This document shows positions 1-12,947 of a stretch of DNA of 64,000 nt, piece after piece. Made by a program: the position numbers and the translations under genes. The stretch's first letter is position 1; each line of letters starts with the position of its first letter. The notes below the pieces were generated by a model that was not told where the DNA came from, searched no databases, and was given only the letters and a program-made list of their open reading frames with translations. Origin of the DNA: DASQMT01 sp963835735 (GTDB lineage Bacteria; Actinomycetota; Thermoleophilia; Solirubrobacterales; Solirubrobacteraceae); NCBI GenBank assembly GCA_963835735.1, contig CAWIGP010000001.1:62001-126000 (forward strand), in the 5' to 3' direction.

Positions 1-1
1 C

Positions 2-1497
<1,496 letters not shown>

Positions 1498-1498
<1 letters not shown>

Positions 1499-2067
1499 TG
1501 GACGACGTCACCAAGGACATCGCCGCCGCGGAGGAGGAGTTCTCCGCGGCGGCGCCGCCAGACCCTGAGGCGCCCGGCACCGGTGAGACGTCGTTCGCCG
1601 ACGCCGAGGCGCCGCCCGCGAGCGAGTCGCGGCCCAAGCAGGAGGACGACGCCGCGAAGTACCTCGAGCTCGCCAAGCGCAAGCAGGCGGAGTTCGAGAA
1701 CTACCGCAAGCGGATGGCGCGCGAGAACGCGCAGGCGGCCGAGCGCGGCGCGGCGAAGCTCGCCAAGGAGCTGCTACCCGCGATCGACCACCTCGAGCTC
1801 TCGCTCACGGGCGCCGAGGGGCACGCCGACGCGGACGTCATCAAGGGCTTCGCGCTGGTGCGCGACGAGCTGATCGCCGCGCTCGAGCGTGCCGGGATCC
1901 AGCGCTTCTCGCCCGAGGGCGAGGCGTTCGACCCGAACGAGCACGAGGCGATGGCCCAGCAGCCGTCCGAGGAGGCCGAGCCGGGCACCGTGCTGCAGGT
2001 CTACCAGCAGGGTTACCGGATCAACGGTCAGATCCTGCGGCCGGCTCGCGTGATCGTGGCGCAGTAG
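1498..2067 (+). CDS. grpE: Nucleotide exchange factor GrpE
   Basis: Exchanges ADP for ATP on DnaK. 189 residues. A disordered acidic N-terminus (about residues 1-50) is followed by the long dimerisation helix containing KRKQAEFENYRKRMARE, and by the C-terminal beta domain with GFALVRDEL, FDPNEHEAMAQQ and the signature-like TVLQVYQQGYRINGQILRPA. The ATG at 1498 overlaps the dnaK stop (TGATG). A GTG codon immediately before it is in frame but the ATG fits the overlap better. Nine bases separate its stop from dnaJ. Length is normal for actinobacterial GrpE. Confidence 0.97.
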
Positions 2068-2076
2068 GGAGGCACC

Positions 2077-3189
2077 GTGGCGCGCAATCCCGACTACTAC
2101 AAGACCCTCGACGTCGACAAGAAGGCGTCGCAGGACGACATCAAGAAGGCGTACCGCAAGCTCGCGCGCCAGTACCACCCGGACACGAACAAGGAGGCCG
2201 GGGCGGAGGAGCGCTTCAAGGAAGTGTCCGAGGCCTACGACGTGCTCTCGGATCCCGAGAAGCGCAAGAAGTACGACCGCGGAGGGCTGTTCGCCGGCAC
2301 CGGGCCGTTCGGCGCGGGCGCCGGCGGCGCGGCGGGGGGCGGCGCGGCCGACTTCGGCAGCTTCTCGGACATCCTCTCCGGCATCTTCAACACCGGCGGC
2401 GGGCGCGGCACGCGCACCAAGCCGGCGGCCGAGCGCGGGCGCGATCTCGAGACGACGGTCTCGCTCTCGTTCGAGCAGGCGGTCGAGGGAGCGCAGGTGC
2501 CGGTGTCCGTGGCCACGCACACGGCCTGCCCGACGTGCCGCGGCACGGGGGCCGAGCCCGGCACGCAGCCGGTCGTCTGCCCCGTCTGCCATGGTCGCGG
2601 CGTGGAGTCCCAGGGCCAGGGCCTGTTCTCCATCACCCGGCCGTGCGAGCGCTGCGGCGGCTCCGGCACGGTGATCGAGAAGCCGTGCCACACGTGCCAC
2701 GGCGAGGGTCGCATGCGCGAGCTCAAGAAGTACCGCGTGAACATCCCGGCGGGCGTGAAGGACGGCTCGCGCATCCGGCTCGCCGGCAAGGGCGAGGCCG
2801 GCCTGCGCGGCGGCCCGGCCGGAGACCTCTACGTGATCACGCACGTCACCGAGTCGCCAGTGTTCAAGAACAAGGGCGACAACCTCGAGGTCGAGGTCCC
2901 GATCACCGTGGCCGAGGCGCTCGGCGGGGCCGATGTCGAGGTCCCGACGCTGCACGGCACCAAGACGCTGCGCGTGCCGCCGGGGACGAAGCACGGCACG
3001 CTCCAGCGCCTGCGCGGCGAAGGGCCGGCGGTACCGGGCGGGAGCAGCAAGGGCGACCTGCACTACCGGTTCGTGATCGACGTGCCGCGCGAGCTCTCCG
3101 ACGAGCAGCGGCGCGCGGTCGACGAGCTCTCCAAAGTCATGAACGGCAACCCGCGCGAGCGGATCCTGCGCGAGGCGAGGCAGGGCTGA
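2077..3189 (+). CDS. dnaJ: Chaperone DnaJ (Hsp40), zinc-finger type
   Basis: J-domain cochaperone that delivers clients to DnaK and stimulates its ATPase. 370 residues from a GTG preceded by GGGAGG. Domains in order: J domain (about 1-70) with the HPD tripeptide in YHPDTN; glycine-rich linker with [12 protein letters not shown]; a zinc domain with four CxxCxGxG repeats ([32 protein letters not shown], about residues 150-215); then the two C-terminal beta domains. This is the complete type I (DnaJ A) architecture. The stop overlaps the start of hspR by one base (TGATG). Confidence 0.98.
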   Translation: MARNPDYYKTLDVDKKASQDDIKKAYRKLARQYHPDTNKEAGAEERFKEVSEAYDVLSDPEKRKKYDRGGLFAGTGPFGAGAGGAAGGGAADFGSFSDILSGIFNTGGGRGTRTKPAAERGRDLETTVSLSFEQAVEGAQVPVSVATHTACPTCRGTGAEPGTQPVVCPVCHGRGVESQGQGLFSITRPCERCGGSGTVIEKPCHTCHGEGRMRELKKYRVNIPAGVKDGSRIRLAGKGEAGLRGGPAGDLYVITHVTESPVFKNKGDNLEVEVPITVAEALGGADVEVPTLHGTKTLRVPPGTKHGTLQRLRGEGPAVPGGSSKGDLHYRFVIDVPRELSDEQRRAVDELSKVMNGNPRERILREARQG

Positions 3190-3629
3190 TGGCCTCCGTC
3201 CGCCGCACGCGCGTGACCGCGAGCGTCGACCGCGAGCGCGGCGTGTTCATGATCTCGGTCGCGGCCGAGCTGGCGGAGATGCACCCGCAGACGCTGCGCA
3301 TGTACGAGGCGCGCGGGCTGATCGAGCCGAAGCGCTCGCCCAAGGGCACGCGCCTGTACTCGCACTCGGACGTGGAGCGGCTGCGGCGCATCCAGGAGCT
3401 GACCTCCGGCGGCGGCATGAACCTCGCCGGCGTCGAGAAGGTGTTCGAGCTGGAGGGCCAGCTCGAGCGGATGCAGCGCAAGGTCGGCGCGCTCGAGCAG
3501 CGCGCCGGGGAGCTGCAGGCGGAGATCGAGCGGCTCGAGGAGGTCAAGCGCTCGGTCAAGGCCGAGATCGTCCGCTACGAGGCGGTCTCCACCGACCTCG
3601 TGCCGGTCCAGCTGCGCCGGCGTCGCTAG
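3189..3629 (+). CDS. hspR: Heat-shock repressor HspR, MerR family
   Basis: Transcriptional repressor of the dnaK operon and clpB in actinobacteria. In the known system it binds inverted repeats called HAIR and uses DnaK as corepressor. 146 residues. A MerR-type winged helix spans about residues 20-90 (ISVAAELAEMHPQTLRMYEARGLIEPKRS, split here only by reading), followed by a coiled-coil region rich in E/R (LEQRAGELQAEIERLEEVK). The ATG at 3189 overlaps the dnaJ stop, which supports the last-gene-in-operon position. Its target is probably the palindrome at 9308-9336 in front of clpB in this window. Confidence 0.95.
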   Translation: MASVRRTRVTASVDRERGVFMISVAAELAEMHPQTLRMYEARGLIEPKRSPKGTRLYSHSDVERLRRIQELTSGGGMNLAGVEKVFELEGQLERMQRKVGALEQRAGELQAEIERLEEVKRSVKAEIVRYEAVSTDLVPVQLRRRR

Positions 3630-3651
3630 CGATAGCTGAAGCGCCCAACCG

Positions 3652-3674
3652 CCACCGCGCTACCGCTGCGGTGG
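3652..3674 (+). terminator. Possible hairpin after hspR
   Basis: CCACCGC is followed after nine bases by its exact complement GCGGTGG, 23 bases downstream of the hspR stop. There is no T-run, so a terminator role for the dnaK operon is inferred from position and stem only. Confidence 0.4.
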
Positions 3675-3908
3675 GGGAAACCGCAGGCCGCGGAGGAGAT
3701 CGCGGCGTGTGCGCGGGGCGGTGGGCGCGTGCGGGCGACGTCTTGTCGCCAGCAGGTGTGCCATCTGGGGAGCGAACAACATGCTTGCCTTCCGTGGCCG
3801 GCCGCCTGGGGTCAGCGGCTGAGAGAAGAGTCCCGCTTGAGCGCCTGCGCCGACACCCGCCATCGGGGGGAAACCGGTCACACCTCTAGACTTCGACGCC
3901 CCCCGCCG

Positions 3909-6900
3909 GTGCCTGACGAGCCTTCCATCCGCTGCCCAACGTGCGGTCGTCCGTTGCCCGAGGAAGGAGCGCGTTGCCCGGCGTGCACCGACCTCGCCGA
4001 AACGGTGTCGCCGGCCACGGCGCCGGCCGTCGACCTGATCGCCGGGCGCTACCTGCCGCAGCGCATACTCGGCCGCGGCGGCGCGAAGGAGGTCTGGCTC
4101 GCCCACGATCTCACGCTCGACCGTCCGGTCGCGATCTCACGCGCCCGGTCCGGCGCGGCCGGCGCCGAGGCGCGCGAGCGGATGCGGCGCGAGGCGCGGC
4201 TGACGGCGCGACTCGGCGACCACCCGAACATCGTCACCGTCTACGACGCGGTACAGGACGGCGACGTGCTGCACATCGTCGCCCGCTACATGGCGGGCGG
4301 GTCGCTCGCCGAACGGCTCGCGGCGGTGCCCGGCGGCCGGCTGCCCGTGGACGAGGTGGTTCGCACCGGACGCGCGCTCGCGGATGCGCTCGCGCACGCC
4401 CACGAGCACGGCGTCGTGCACCGCGACGTCAAGCCAGACAACGTCTGGCTCGCCGCGGACGGCAGCGCCTGCCTGGGCGACTTCGGCATCGCGGTGACCG
4501 TCGACGAGCCGGTCAGCTCCTTGGTCACCGGTTCCGGCACGCCGTACTACCAGGCGCCGGAGCAGTCCGCGGGCGTCGCGCCCGCTGCGCCCGCCGACCT
4601 CTACGCGCTCGGAGCGGCGTTGTGGGAGCTCCTCTGCGGCCGTCCTCCGTTTTCCGGCCCCGATGCGCTCGCGCTCCAGGCGCAGCACCGTCATGCGGAG
4701 CCGGACCCGCCGTCGCGCCACGCGCGCGGCGTGACGGCGGAGCTCGACGCGCTCGTGCTTGCGCTGCTGGCGAAGCAGCCGAACGAGCGGCCGGACAACG
4801 CCGCTGCCGTGCGCGACATGCTCGACAGACTGGGCGGCGCGCCGAGCGTGCCCGTAGTTCCCGTCGCCGCCGACCGCGACCCGCTGATCGGTCGCGACGG
4901 CGAGCTGGCGAGCATCCGGCATGCGCTCGACATCGCGCGCTCCGGCTCGGCGCACGTGGTCGCGATCGTGGGCGAGCCGGGCATCGGCAAGACGCGCCTG
5001 GTGGAGGAGGCCGCCGCCGAGGCGGGTGCGCGCGGCGTGGCGGTGGTGCGCGGGCGGGCGGAGGAGGAGGCGCGCGCGTACGGACCGTGGAGGGCGGCGC
5101 TGCGCCCGCTCGTGGCGGCGGCGAGTGGCCTCCCCGCGCGCGTCCTCGGCGACGTCCGCAGGGTCACCGGCGACGGGCGCCCTCCGGTGGAGGCCGGACC
5201 GGGCAGCGGGCAGCCGCACGACGGGGAGGAGGACCGGTTGCGGATGTTCGACGCGGTCGCCGCGCTTGTGCGCTCCGCGGCACGCGAGCGGCCGCTGTTC
5301 ATCGCGCTCGAGGACGTCCACGCCGTCGACCGCTCCTCGCTGCTGCTGCTCGGCCACCTGCTGCGCGCGGCGTCCGACGTGCAGCTGCTGGTCGTGCTGA
5401 CATACCGCAGCGCCGAGCTTGGCCCCGGCCATGGGCTGGGCGATCTGCTCGACGACCTCGAACGCGACCGCCGGCTCAGCCGCGTGCCGCTGCGCGGGCT
5501 GCCCGAGTCGGCCGTCGCACGCTTCTTCCCGCCCGACTCGCCAGTCGCCGCCCGCGCGTCGCACGAACTGCACGAGCGAACCGCCGGCAACCCGTTCTTC
5601 CTCCGCGAGCTGGTGCGCTTGCTAGCTGAGCGTGGCGAGTTGGACAACGACGGTGCGATGCTGCCGGCCGTCGTACCTGATCGCGTGCGCGAGGTCGTCG
5701 GACGGCGACTCGAGCCGCTCCAGCCCGGGACGCGCGAGGTACTCGCGATCGCAGGGGTCGTCGGGCGCCCGTTCACGATCTCAGGCGTCGCGCGCATCGG
5801 CGGGCTCGGGCGCGAGAGCGTCGCACAGGCGCTGCAGCCCGCCCTCTCGGGGCGTCTGCTCGAGGCGCGGCCGGACGTACCCGGCCGCTTCGGCTTCGCC
5901 CACGCGATCGTGCGCGACGCCGTTTACGACGAGCTGCCGCCGGCCGTGCGCGCCCGCCTACACGCGTCCGTCGCCGCAATCCTGCAGGAGTCGCTCGAGG
6001 CCGGCGGTGAGGCGACCGCCGCCGAGGCGGCGCATCACGCGCTGGCGGCCGCCCGCAGCGGCGCCGACCCGCAGCCGGCCTGGGACCTCTCGCTGGAGGC
6101 GGCGCGCGAGGCGGCGGCGCTGCAGGCGCACGCCGAGGTGGCCGCCCACTACGTCGGCGCACTCGAGGCGTTGGAGCTGGGCGTCGAGGTTGCGCCGGCA
6201 GTCCGCCTCGACACCTCGCTCGCGCTGGCGGCCGCGACGTTCGCGGCCGGGGATATCGACGCTGCCCGGCGCCGCTTCCGCAGCGCCGCGGCGGCGGCCC
6301 GCCGAGCCGGTACCGCCGAAATCCACGCGCGCGCAGCGCTCGGGTTCTCGGAGGTGCAGCAGTACGGGTCGATCGACATCGACGCGATCGCGCTGCTCCA
6401 GGAGGCGCTGGATCTGCTGCCGGCGGAGGACAGCGCGCTGCGGGCACGGGCATCCGCGCGCCTTGGCCAGCGACTCGATCCGGTGACCGACCAGGCGCGG
6501 CGCGAGGCGCTGGTCGACGACGGCGTCGCGATGGCGCGCCGGCTCGGCGATGACGACGCGCTCGTCTCGCTGCTCGCCGCGGCGGCGCTGGTCAATTGGC
6601 CGCCCGAGCGCGACGACGCGCGCCGTGACGCGACCGAGGAAGTGCTCGCTCGCGCGGTCCGCGGGACCGACCTCGCAGCGGTCTTCTGGGCACGCATGAC
6701 GCGGCTGCGGGATGCTTTCAGCGCGGGACAGCTCGATGTCGTCGACGCCGAGCTCGAGCAACTGGCGCGGCTCTCGGCGGAGAGCCGCCGGACGTACTAC
6801 CGCTGGTACTTGCTCGTGCTGAAGGCCACCCGCGCGACGTTCGCCGGGCAGCTCGCGGAGGGCGAGCGGCTGGCAGGGGACGCCGTCGAGCTCAATCGCC

Positions 6901-7538
6901 GCCACGGCGATGATGCCGATCAGGAGTACACCGTGCAGCGTTTGGCGCTCGCGTTACAACGCCGCCGCCCGCGCGAGGCGCCGCTCGTAGCGCTGCGCGA
7001 CTACGCCGGGCGCTACCCGGCGCTGCCGGTGTGGAAAGCGATGCTCGCGCAGGTCGAGTGGAACCTCGGCGCCGAGGGCGCGCGCGGGACCGTTGCAGCC
7101 TGCACACGCGACGGCTTCGCGGGGATCATGCGCACGCCCGACTGGCTGTGCGGGCTCGTTCTCCTGGCCGAGCCCGTCGCCGAGTGGGGCGAGCCGGACG
7201 AGGTCGAGCAGCTGGCCGCCGCGCTGTCCGGGCACGCGGCGCGCAACGCCGTGATGGACGACGCCTGCGCCGCGTTCGGCCCCGTGGCGCGCCCGCTGGG
7301 CGTGCTGGCGGTCGCCGCGGGCCGGTACGACGATGCATCGAGTCACTTCGAACATGCCGTCGAGCTTGCCCGGCGCTGGCGTGCGCCAGGTTGGGAGCTG
7401 GCGGCGATCACCGACTGGCTGCAGAGCGACGTGTCACCGGCGGGGTCAGGAGCGCCGCGCGACCGCGGGCTCGCGCTCGCCCGCGAACTCGATCTGCCCT
7501 GGATCGCCGCGTCGCTGCGTCAGACGACGACGCCGTAG
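3909..7538 (+). CDS. Zinc-ribbon / protein kinase / AAA-type ATPase / helical-repeat regulator with WNK-like displaced lysine
   Basis: Large cytoplasmic signalling ATPase of 1209 residues, from GTG 3909; the frame is open further upstream but the extra sequence looks non-coding. Order: zinc ribbon with CPTC...CPAC (9-26); Ser/Thr kinase domain (about 46-310); NTPase with Walker A GEPGIGKT (355-362) and Walker B-like LFIALEDVHAVD; then a long alanine-rich helical region (about 600-1209) like TPR arrays of PknK/MalT-type regulators. The kinase has HRDVKPDN (D173, N178), DFG (D191) and YQAPEQ, but the beta-3 lysine is replaced: VAIS, serine 77. A lysine stands at position 60 in the glycine loop (GRGGAKEV), where WNK kinases carry their catalytic lysine. 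Activity is therefore plausible through the displaced lysine. Partners are unknown. The stop faces the peptidase-like gene, with overlapping 3' ends. Confidence 0.85.
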   Translation: MPDEPSIRCPTCGRPLPEEGARCPACTDLAETVSPATAPAVDLIAGRYLPQRILGRGGAKEVWLAHDLTLDRPVAISRARSGAAGAEARERMRREARLTARLGDHPNIVTVYDAVQDGDVLHIVARYMAGGSLAERLAAVPGGRLPVDEVVRTGRALADALAHAHEHGVVHRDVKPDNVWLAADGSACLGDFGIAVTVDEPVSSLVTGSGTPYYQAPEQSAGVAPAAPADLYALGAALWELLCGRPPFSGPDALALQAQHRHAEPDPPSRHARGVTAELDALVLALLAKQPNERPDNAAAVRDMLDRLGGAPSVPVVPVAADRDPLIGRDGELASIRHALDIARSGSAHVVAIVGEPGIGKTRLVEEAAAEAGARGVAVVRGRAEEEARAYGPWRAALRPLVAAASGLPARVLGDVRRVTGDGRPPVEAGPGSGQPHDGEEDRLRMFDAVAALVRSAARERPLFIALEDVHAVDRSSLLLLGHLLRAASDVQLLVVLTYRSAELGPGHGLGDLLDDLERDRRLSRVPLRGLPESAVARFFPPDSPVAARASHELHERTAGNPFFLRELVRLLAERGELDNDGAMLPAVVPDRVREVVGRRLEPLQPGTREVLAIAGVVGRPFTISGVARIGGLGRESVAQALQPALSGRLLEARPDVPGRFGFAHAIVRDAVYDELPPAVRARLHASVAAILQESLEAGGEATAAEAAHHALAAARSGADPQPAWDLSLEAAREAAALQAHAEVAAHYVGALEALELGVEVAPAVRLDTSLALAAATFAAGDIDAARRRFRSAAAAARRAGTAEIHARAALGFSEVQQYGSIDIDAIALLQEALDLLPAEDSALRARASARLGQRLDPVTDQARREALVDDGVAMARRLGDDDALVSLLAAAALVNWPPERDDARRDATEEVLARAVRGTDLAAVFWARMTRLRDAFSAGQLDVVDAELEQLARLSAESRRTYYRWYLLVLKATRATFAGQLAEGERLAGDAVELNRRHGDDADQEYTVQRLALALQRRRPREAPLVALRDYAGRYPALPVWKAMLAQVEWNLGAEGARGTVAACTRDGFAGIMRTPDWLCGLVLLAEPVAEWGEPDEVEQLAAALSGHAARNAVMDDACAAFGPVARPLGVLAVAAGRYDDASSHFEHAVELARRWRAPGWELAAITDWLQSDVSPAGSGAPRDRGLALARELDLPWIAASLRQTTTP

Positions 7539-8332
7539 CTCTCGCGCGTCGCCTGCGCGAGATAGGGCTCGGTCGCAACCGCATAGCCGCCCTGGCCCCA
7601 GTCTTCGCCCCAGCTGCAACGGATCAGGAACCCGTTCGGGGCGTAGCCGACGAGCGCGGCGGCGTGATTGAACGACGCGGAGCCGGGATCGAACTCGTCA
7701 AGCAACCGGGGGCCGTTCACGAACGCCTGATCCACCGTGAGCACGACGAGGACCGGTCCGTGCTGGTGGATCCAGCGACGCCAGTGCAGGAACCAGGCTG
7801 AGCGATCCTCGTCCGGATCGAGGCGGTAGTAGTGCGTGATCTTGCGCTGGGCGGCCGACTCGTAGAACTGCTCGATGTCGCCCGGGAAGAGCCCGTCGTC
7901 GAACGGCAGCTCGCTCTCGAGTGCGGCGCCGTACAGCCGCGCGACGTCGAGGGCGCTCTTGACGTCGGTCATCCCCTGATCGAGGAATGTCGTCGGGCGC
8001 CAGGCCGGCGCGCCCTTGATCTCGGTCAGCTTCGCGCGCATCTCCTTCGCCGCCATCCACATGAAGCGCGGCGAGAGCCGCTCGTCCTGCGCGAGCCGCC
8101 TCGCCGCGACGAGCTGGCGCCACATCACGGAGTCGGCCAGGGCCCAGCCGACGCACGAGCCGGTCTTGCGCTGGTCGCGGACCGTGTACCACGGTGCACG
8201 CAGGTCGACCCGCTCGGGCGGATCGACCGCGCGCAGCCGGCCGGCCGCCTCGGCGGCCTCGGGCGTGTGGTCGTCCTCGCGGGCCGGCGACGGCCCGACG
8301 TTGAGGACGCGTCCCGCTGCTACGGCTTCCAC
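7520..8332 (-). CDS. Papain-like (C1-type) cysteine peptidase homologue
   Basis: 270 residues from a GTG that overlaps the end of the 83-residue gene upstream. The papain fold is recognisable: the oxyanion Gln and nucleophile in VRDQRKTGSCVGWA, the histidine in FNHAAALVGY, and the closing motif CSWGEDWGQGGY. In active C1 enzymes the last motif reads NSWG; here the asparagine position is a cysteine. No signal peptide is visible, and the propeptide of secreted cathepsins is absent, so a cytoplasmic role is likely. Activity could be reduced by the Asn change. The gene runs convergent to the kinase/ATPase gene with a 19-base 3' overlap. Confidence 0.75.
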   Translation of the reverse strand: MEAVAAGRVLNVGPSPAREDDHTPEAAEAAGRLRAVDPPERVDLRAPWYTVRDQRKTGSCVGWALADSVMWRQLVAARRLAQDERLSPRFMWMAAKEMRAKLTEIKGAPAWRPTTFLDQGMTDVKSALDVARLYGAALESELPFDDGLFPGDIEQFYESAAQRKITHYYRLDPDEDRSAWFLHWRRWIHQHGPVLVVLTVDQAFVNGPRLLDEFDPGSASFNHAAALVGYAPNGFLIRCSWGEDWGQGGYAVATEPYLAQATRESYGVVV

Positions 8333-8571
8333 GACCCGGCAATCGCGGCCGCGCGCTCGTGCAGCCGCGAGCGGTAGTTGCCGGGGTCCAGATCCTTCTT
8401 GATCGCCTCGTGTTCCGCGATCGCCGTCGCCAGGCCTCCCACGACGTTCGGGCGGACCGTGTCGTCCGCCGCGTCGTTCGCCTTCGTCTCGGTCTCGTCG
8501 AGCAGGGCGAGCAGATCCTGCTCGCTGGTTTCGTCGTAGCCGCGCCAGAGGGGAGCTGGGGTTTCAGCCAT
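8320..8571 (-). CDS. Small protein of unknown function, coupled to papain-like gene
   Basis: 83 residues, acidic and helix-prone (YDETSEQDLLALLDETE), ending GSWKP. I do not recognise the family. Its 3' end overlaps the GTG start of the papain-like gene by 13 bases in another frame, which indicates translational coupling and a shared operon; a role as partner, inhibitor or chaperone of the papain-like protein is conceivable but unproven. The start ATG is 55 bases from the divergent FHA-HTH gene, so the two transcription units share a promoter region. Confidence 0.6.
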   Translation of the reverse strand: MAETPAPLWRGYDETSEQDLLALLDETETKANDAADDTVRPNVVGGLATAIAEHEAIKKDLDPGNYRSRLHERAAAIAGSWKP

Positions 8572-8626
8572 CGTCGTCGAAACTCCTTGGTCGGGAGCCG
8601 CGGACTTTATGGCTTAGAGTGGCCTC

Positions 8627-9301
8627 GTGACCGAAGCCCTCGGACTGCACCGGCGTACGCCGGCTGAGCTGAAGGCAGTGATCGAGGCACAACGCGCCGG
8701 CGCCGCGTTTCTCGAGTACCGCGACGGCGACGACAACCAGAAGATCGTCGGGCTTTCTCCCGCGCACGAGCGGATGTCGATCGGGCGGCTCGCGGCGTGC
8801 GAGGTCGCGTTGCCGTGGGACACCGAGGTCTCGCGGGCGCACGCGCTGCTCGAGCAGGCCGGAGGCGCCTGGACGATCGAGGACCGCGGCTCTTCGAACG
8901 GGACGCTGGTGAACGCCTCGCGCATCGCCGGCCCGCAGGTGCTGCGCGACGGCGACGTACTCCGGATCGGCCGCACCACGCTGATCTTCCATGCAGCCGG
9001 CGACGACGACATGCGCCGCACCACGCCGGCGCTCGACCGCGTCGTGCCGAACATGACCGACTCGCAGCGCCGCGTGCTCGTGGAGCTGTGCCGGCCCGCG
9101 CTGGACCGGGGCGGCGGCGCCGCGTCGAACCGCGAGATCGCGACCGCGCTGTTCGTCAGCGTCGAGACGGTCAAGACCCACATGCGGGCGCTGTTCGACG
9201 CGTTCGAGGTCGGCGACGTGCCGCAGTACCACAAGCGCACCGAGCTGGTCCGGCGCGCGCTCGAGAGCGGCCTGATAACCCCCCACGACCTGGAGCGCTG
9301 A
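8627..9301 (+). CDS. FHA domain protein with C-terminal LuxR-type HTH
   Basis: 224 residues from a GTG. The FHA domain (about 45-125) shows the phosphothreonine-binding signature: SIGR, VSRAHALLE, then DRGSSNGTLVN. A C-terminal helix-turn-helix (about 140-215) contains NREIATALFVSVETVKTHMRALF, which resembles LuxR/GerE DNA-binding domains. The combination suggests a transcription factor that reads a phosphorylated partner, possibly a Ser/Thr kinase substrate; the kinase-like gene at 3909 is a candidate upstream partner by proximity only. Lies 47 bases upstream of clpB, with the HAIR-like repeat in between. No transmembrane segment seen. Confidence 0.85.
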   Translation: MTEALGLHRRTPAELKAVIEAQRAGAAFLEYRDGDDNQKIVGLSPAHERMSIGRLAACEVALPWDTEVSRAHALLEQAGGAWTIEDRGSSNGTLVNASRIAGPQVLRDGDVLRIGRTTLIFHAAGDDDMRRTTPALDRVVPNMTDSQRRVLVELCRPALDRGGGAASNREIATALFVSVETVKTHMRALFDAFEVGDVPQYHKRTELVRRALESGLITPHDLER

Positions 9302-9307
9302 CTCGCT

Positions 9308-9336
9308 AAGATCTGAGTCAAACCGACTGAGATCTT
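9308..9336. promoter_or_regulatory. HAIR-like HspR operator upstream of clpB
   Basis: Near-perfect inverted repeat: AAGATCTGAGTC, five bases, GACTGAGATCTT (11 of 12 positions pair). Inside it, GAGT-N7-ACT reproduces the spacing of the known HAIR consensus CTTGAGT-N7-ACTCAAG. It ends 12 bases before the clpB ATG and overlaps the leader, where a bound repressor would block expression. hspR is encoded in the same window. Confidence 0.75.
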
Positions 9337-9348
9337 TGGAAGAGGCCC

Positions 9349-11890
<2,542 letters not shown>

Positions 11891-11913
<23 letters not shown>

Positions 11914-12598
11914 CCGTGATGCGGAGCAGTACGAAGACGCTCTTGAGCCCGGAGTTGGGCTTGCGAGCGTCGCGGTAGCGCCTCGACTGGTCGAGCTGGA
12001 CGATCCAGTTGCCCCGCTTCGGGTCCCTGACCGGGATCTGCGGCCGGCGCGCAGACCAGCCGCCGCACGGGCTCGGCTTGCGCGCGAGGCGAACGGTCTT
12101 GCGCACCTTGTTCTTGTACACGTAGTGCGCGTACACCGGCTTGGATCCGGTGAAGCCGCTGCCCTTGAAGCGGACCCGCTGCGACGGCCGCGCGCGCCGC
12201 GGGCTGACGGTCACGCCGAGAGCGGTGGTCCGCGCCGTTGCCGTCACGGTGTTTGCCGGTTGGTCGGTCTGCGTGAGCGTCACCGAGAACTCGCGCGACC
12301 CCGCCGCGATGAACGGTGCCGGCACCTGCTCCGGCGACAGCGTGAGGCTGCCGTCCGTCGCGTTCGTCTGCAGATTCGCTCCGTTCGGGAACGGCAGCCC
12401 GTCCATGAGCAGGTTGACGGTCGAGCCCGGCGTGAAACCCGTCGCGGAGATCGCGACGCCCTCCGACTGGGGCCCCTGCGGGGTGTTGGCCGTGACGTAG
12501 CAGGGCTTGAGCGGCGCGATCGTTGCCGCCTCCGCACCCGCCGGCACCACCAGGGCGATCATCAGCGCGCCGGCGACGGCGGGAGTGCGTGCGGACAT
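11891..12598 (-). CDS. Secreted protein of unknown function
   Basis: 235 residues. The chosen ATG gives a clear signal peptide ([20 protein letters not shown], cleavage near AEA|AT). The mature part is beta-rich and contains [14 protein letters not shown] and [11 protein letters not shown] stretches, resembling the IPT/Ig-like beta-sandwich repeats of actinobacterial exported proteins, with a single pair of cysteines (PCYVT and PCGGW). A role outside the membrane is likely; the molecular function is not apparent. A longer open frame upstream lacks coding character and would bury the signal peptide. Confidence 0.7.
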
Positions 12599-12665
12599 GG
12601 GGGCACTGTAGCCGCCGATGGGATACAACGCAGGATCGCCATCCGCCAGTGCGAGAGGAGACACG

Positions 12666-12947
12666 GTGCCCACCTTCATCATGCTGTGCACGCTGACCCC
12701 CGAGGGCGTGCAGACGATCAAGAACAATCCGGCGCGCATCCGCGAGGTCAACCGTGAGGTCGAGCAGCTCGGCGCCTCGGTCAAGGCGCAGTGGGCCACG
12801 CTCGGCCACTTCGACTTCATCAGCGTCGTCGAGGCGCCCGACGACCGGACGATGGCGCGCGTCTCGCTCGAGCTCGGCTCGCGCGGTACCGCCCGCTACG
12901 AGTCGCTGGGCGCGATCCCGATCGACGATTTCATCGGGGCCGTGTGA
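12666..12947 (+). CDS. GYD domain protein
   Basis: 93 residues from GTG 12666 preceded by GAGAGGAGAC. Compact alpha/beta fold with MLCTLTPEGVQTIKNNPAR at the N-terminus and GHFDFISVVEAPDDRTMAR in the middle, matching the GYD family (ferredoxin-like fold, function unknown). The last codons overlap the purD GTG, so it is the first gene of a purD-purE transcription unit. A second GYD paralogue lies at 46931-47257. The family is common in actinobacteria; a metabolic or regulatory link to purine synthesis is suggested only by the coupling. Confidence 0.8.
   Translation: MPTFIMLCTLTPEGVQTIKNNPARIREVNREVEQLGASVKAQWATLGHFDFISVVEAPDDRTMARVSLELGSRGTARYESLGAIPIDDFIGAV

Noticed and set aside
3760..3895. 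TPP-riboswitch-like pieces (CTGAGA, TTGAGCGCCTG) upstream of the kinase gene
   Set aside because: The two boxes do not pair in a THI-element layout and the gene has no thiamine link. A covariance search could settle it.
3729..3908. Sixty extra codons at the N-terminus of the kinase/ATPase
   Set aside because: Sequence lacks family similarity; the zinc ribbon begins right after GTG 3909, the more natural start.
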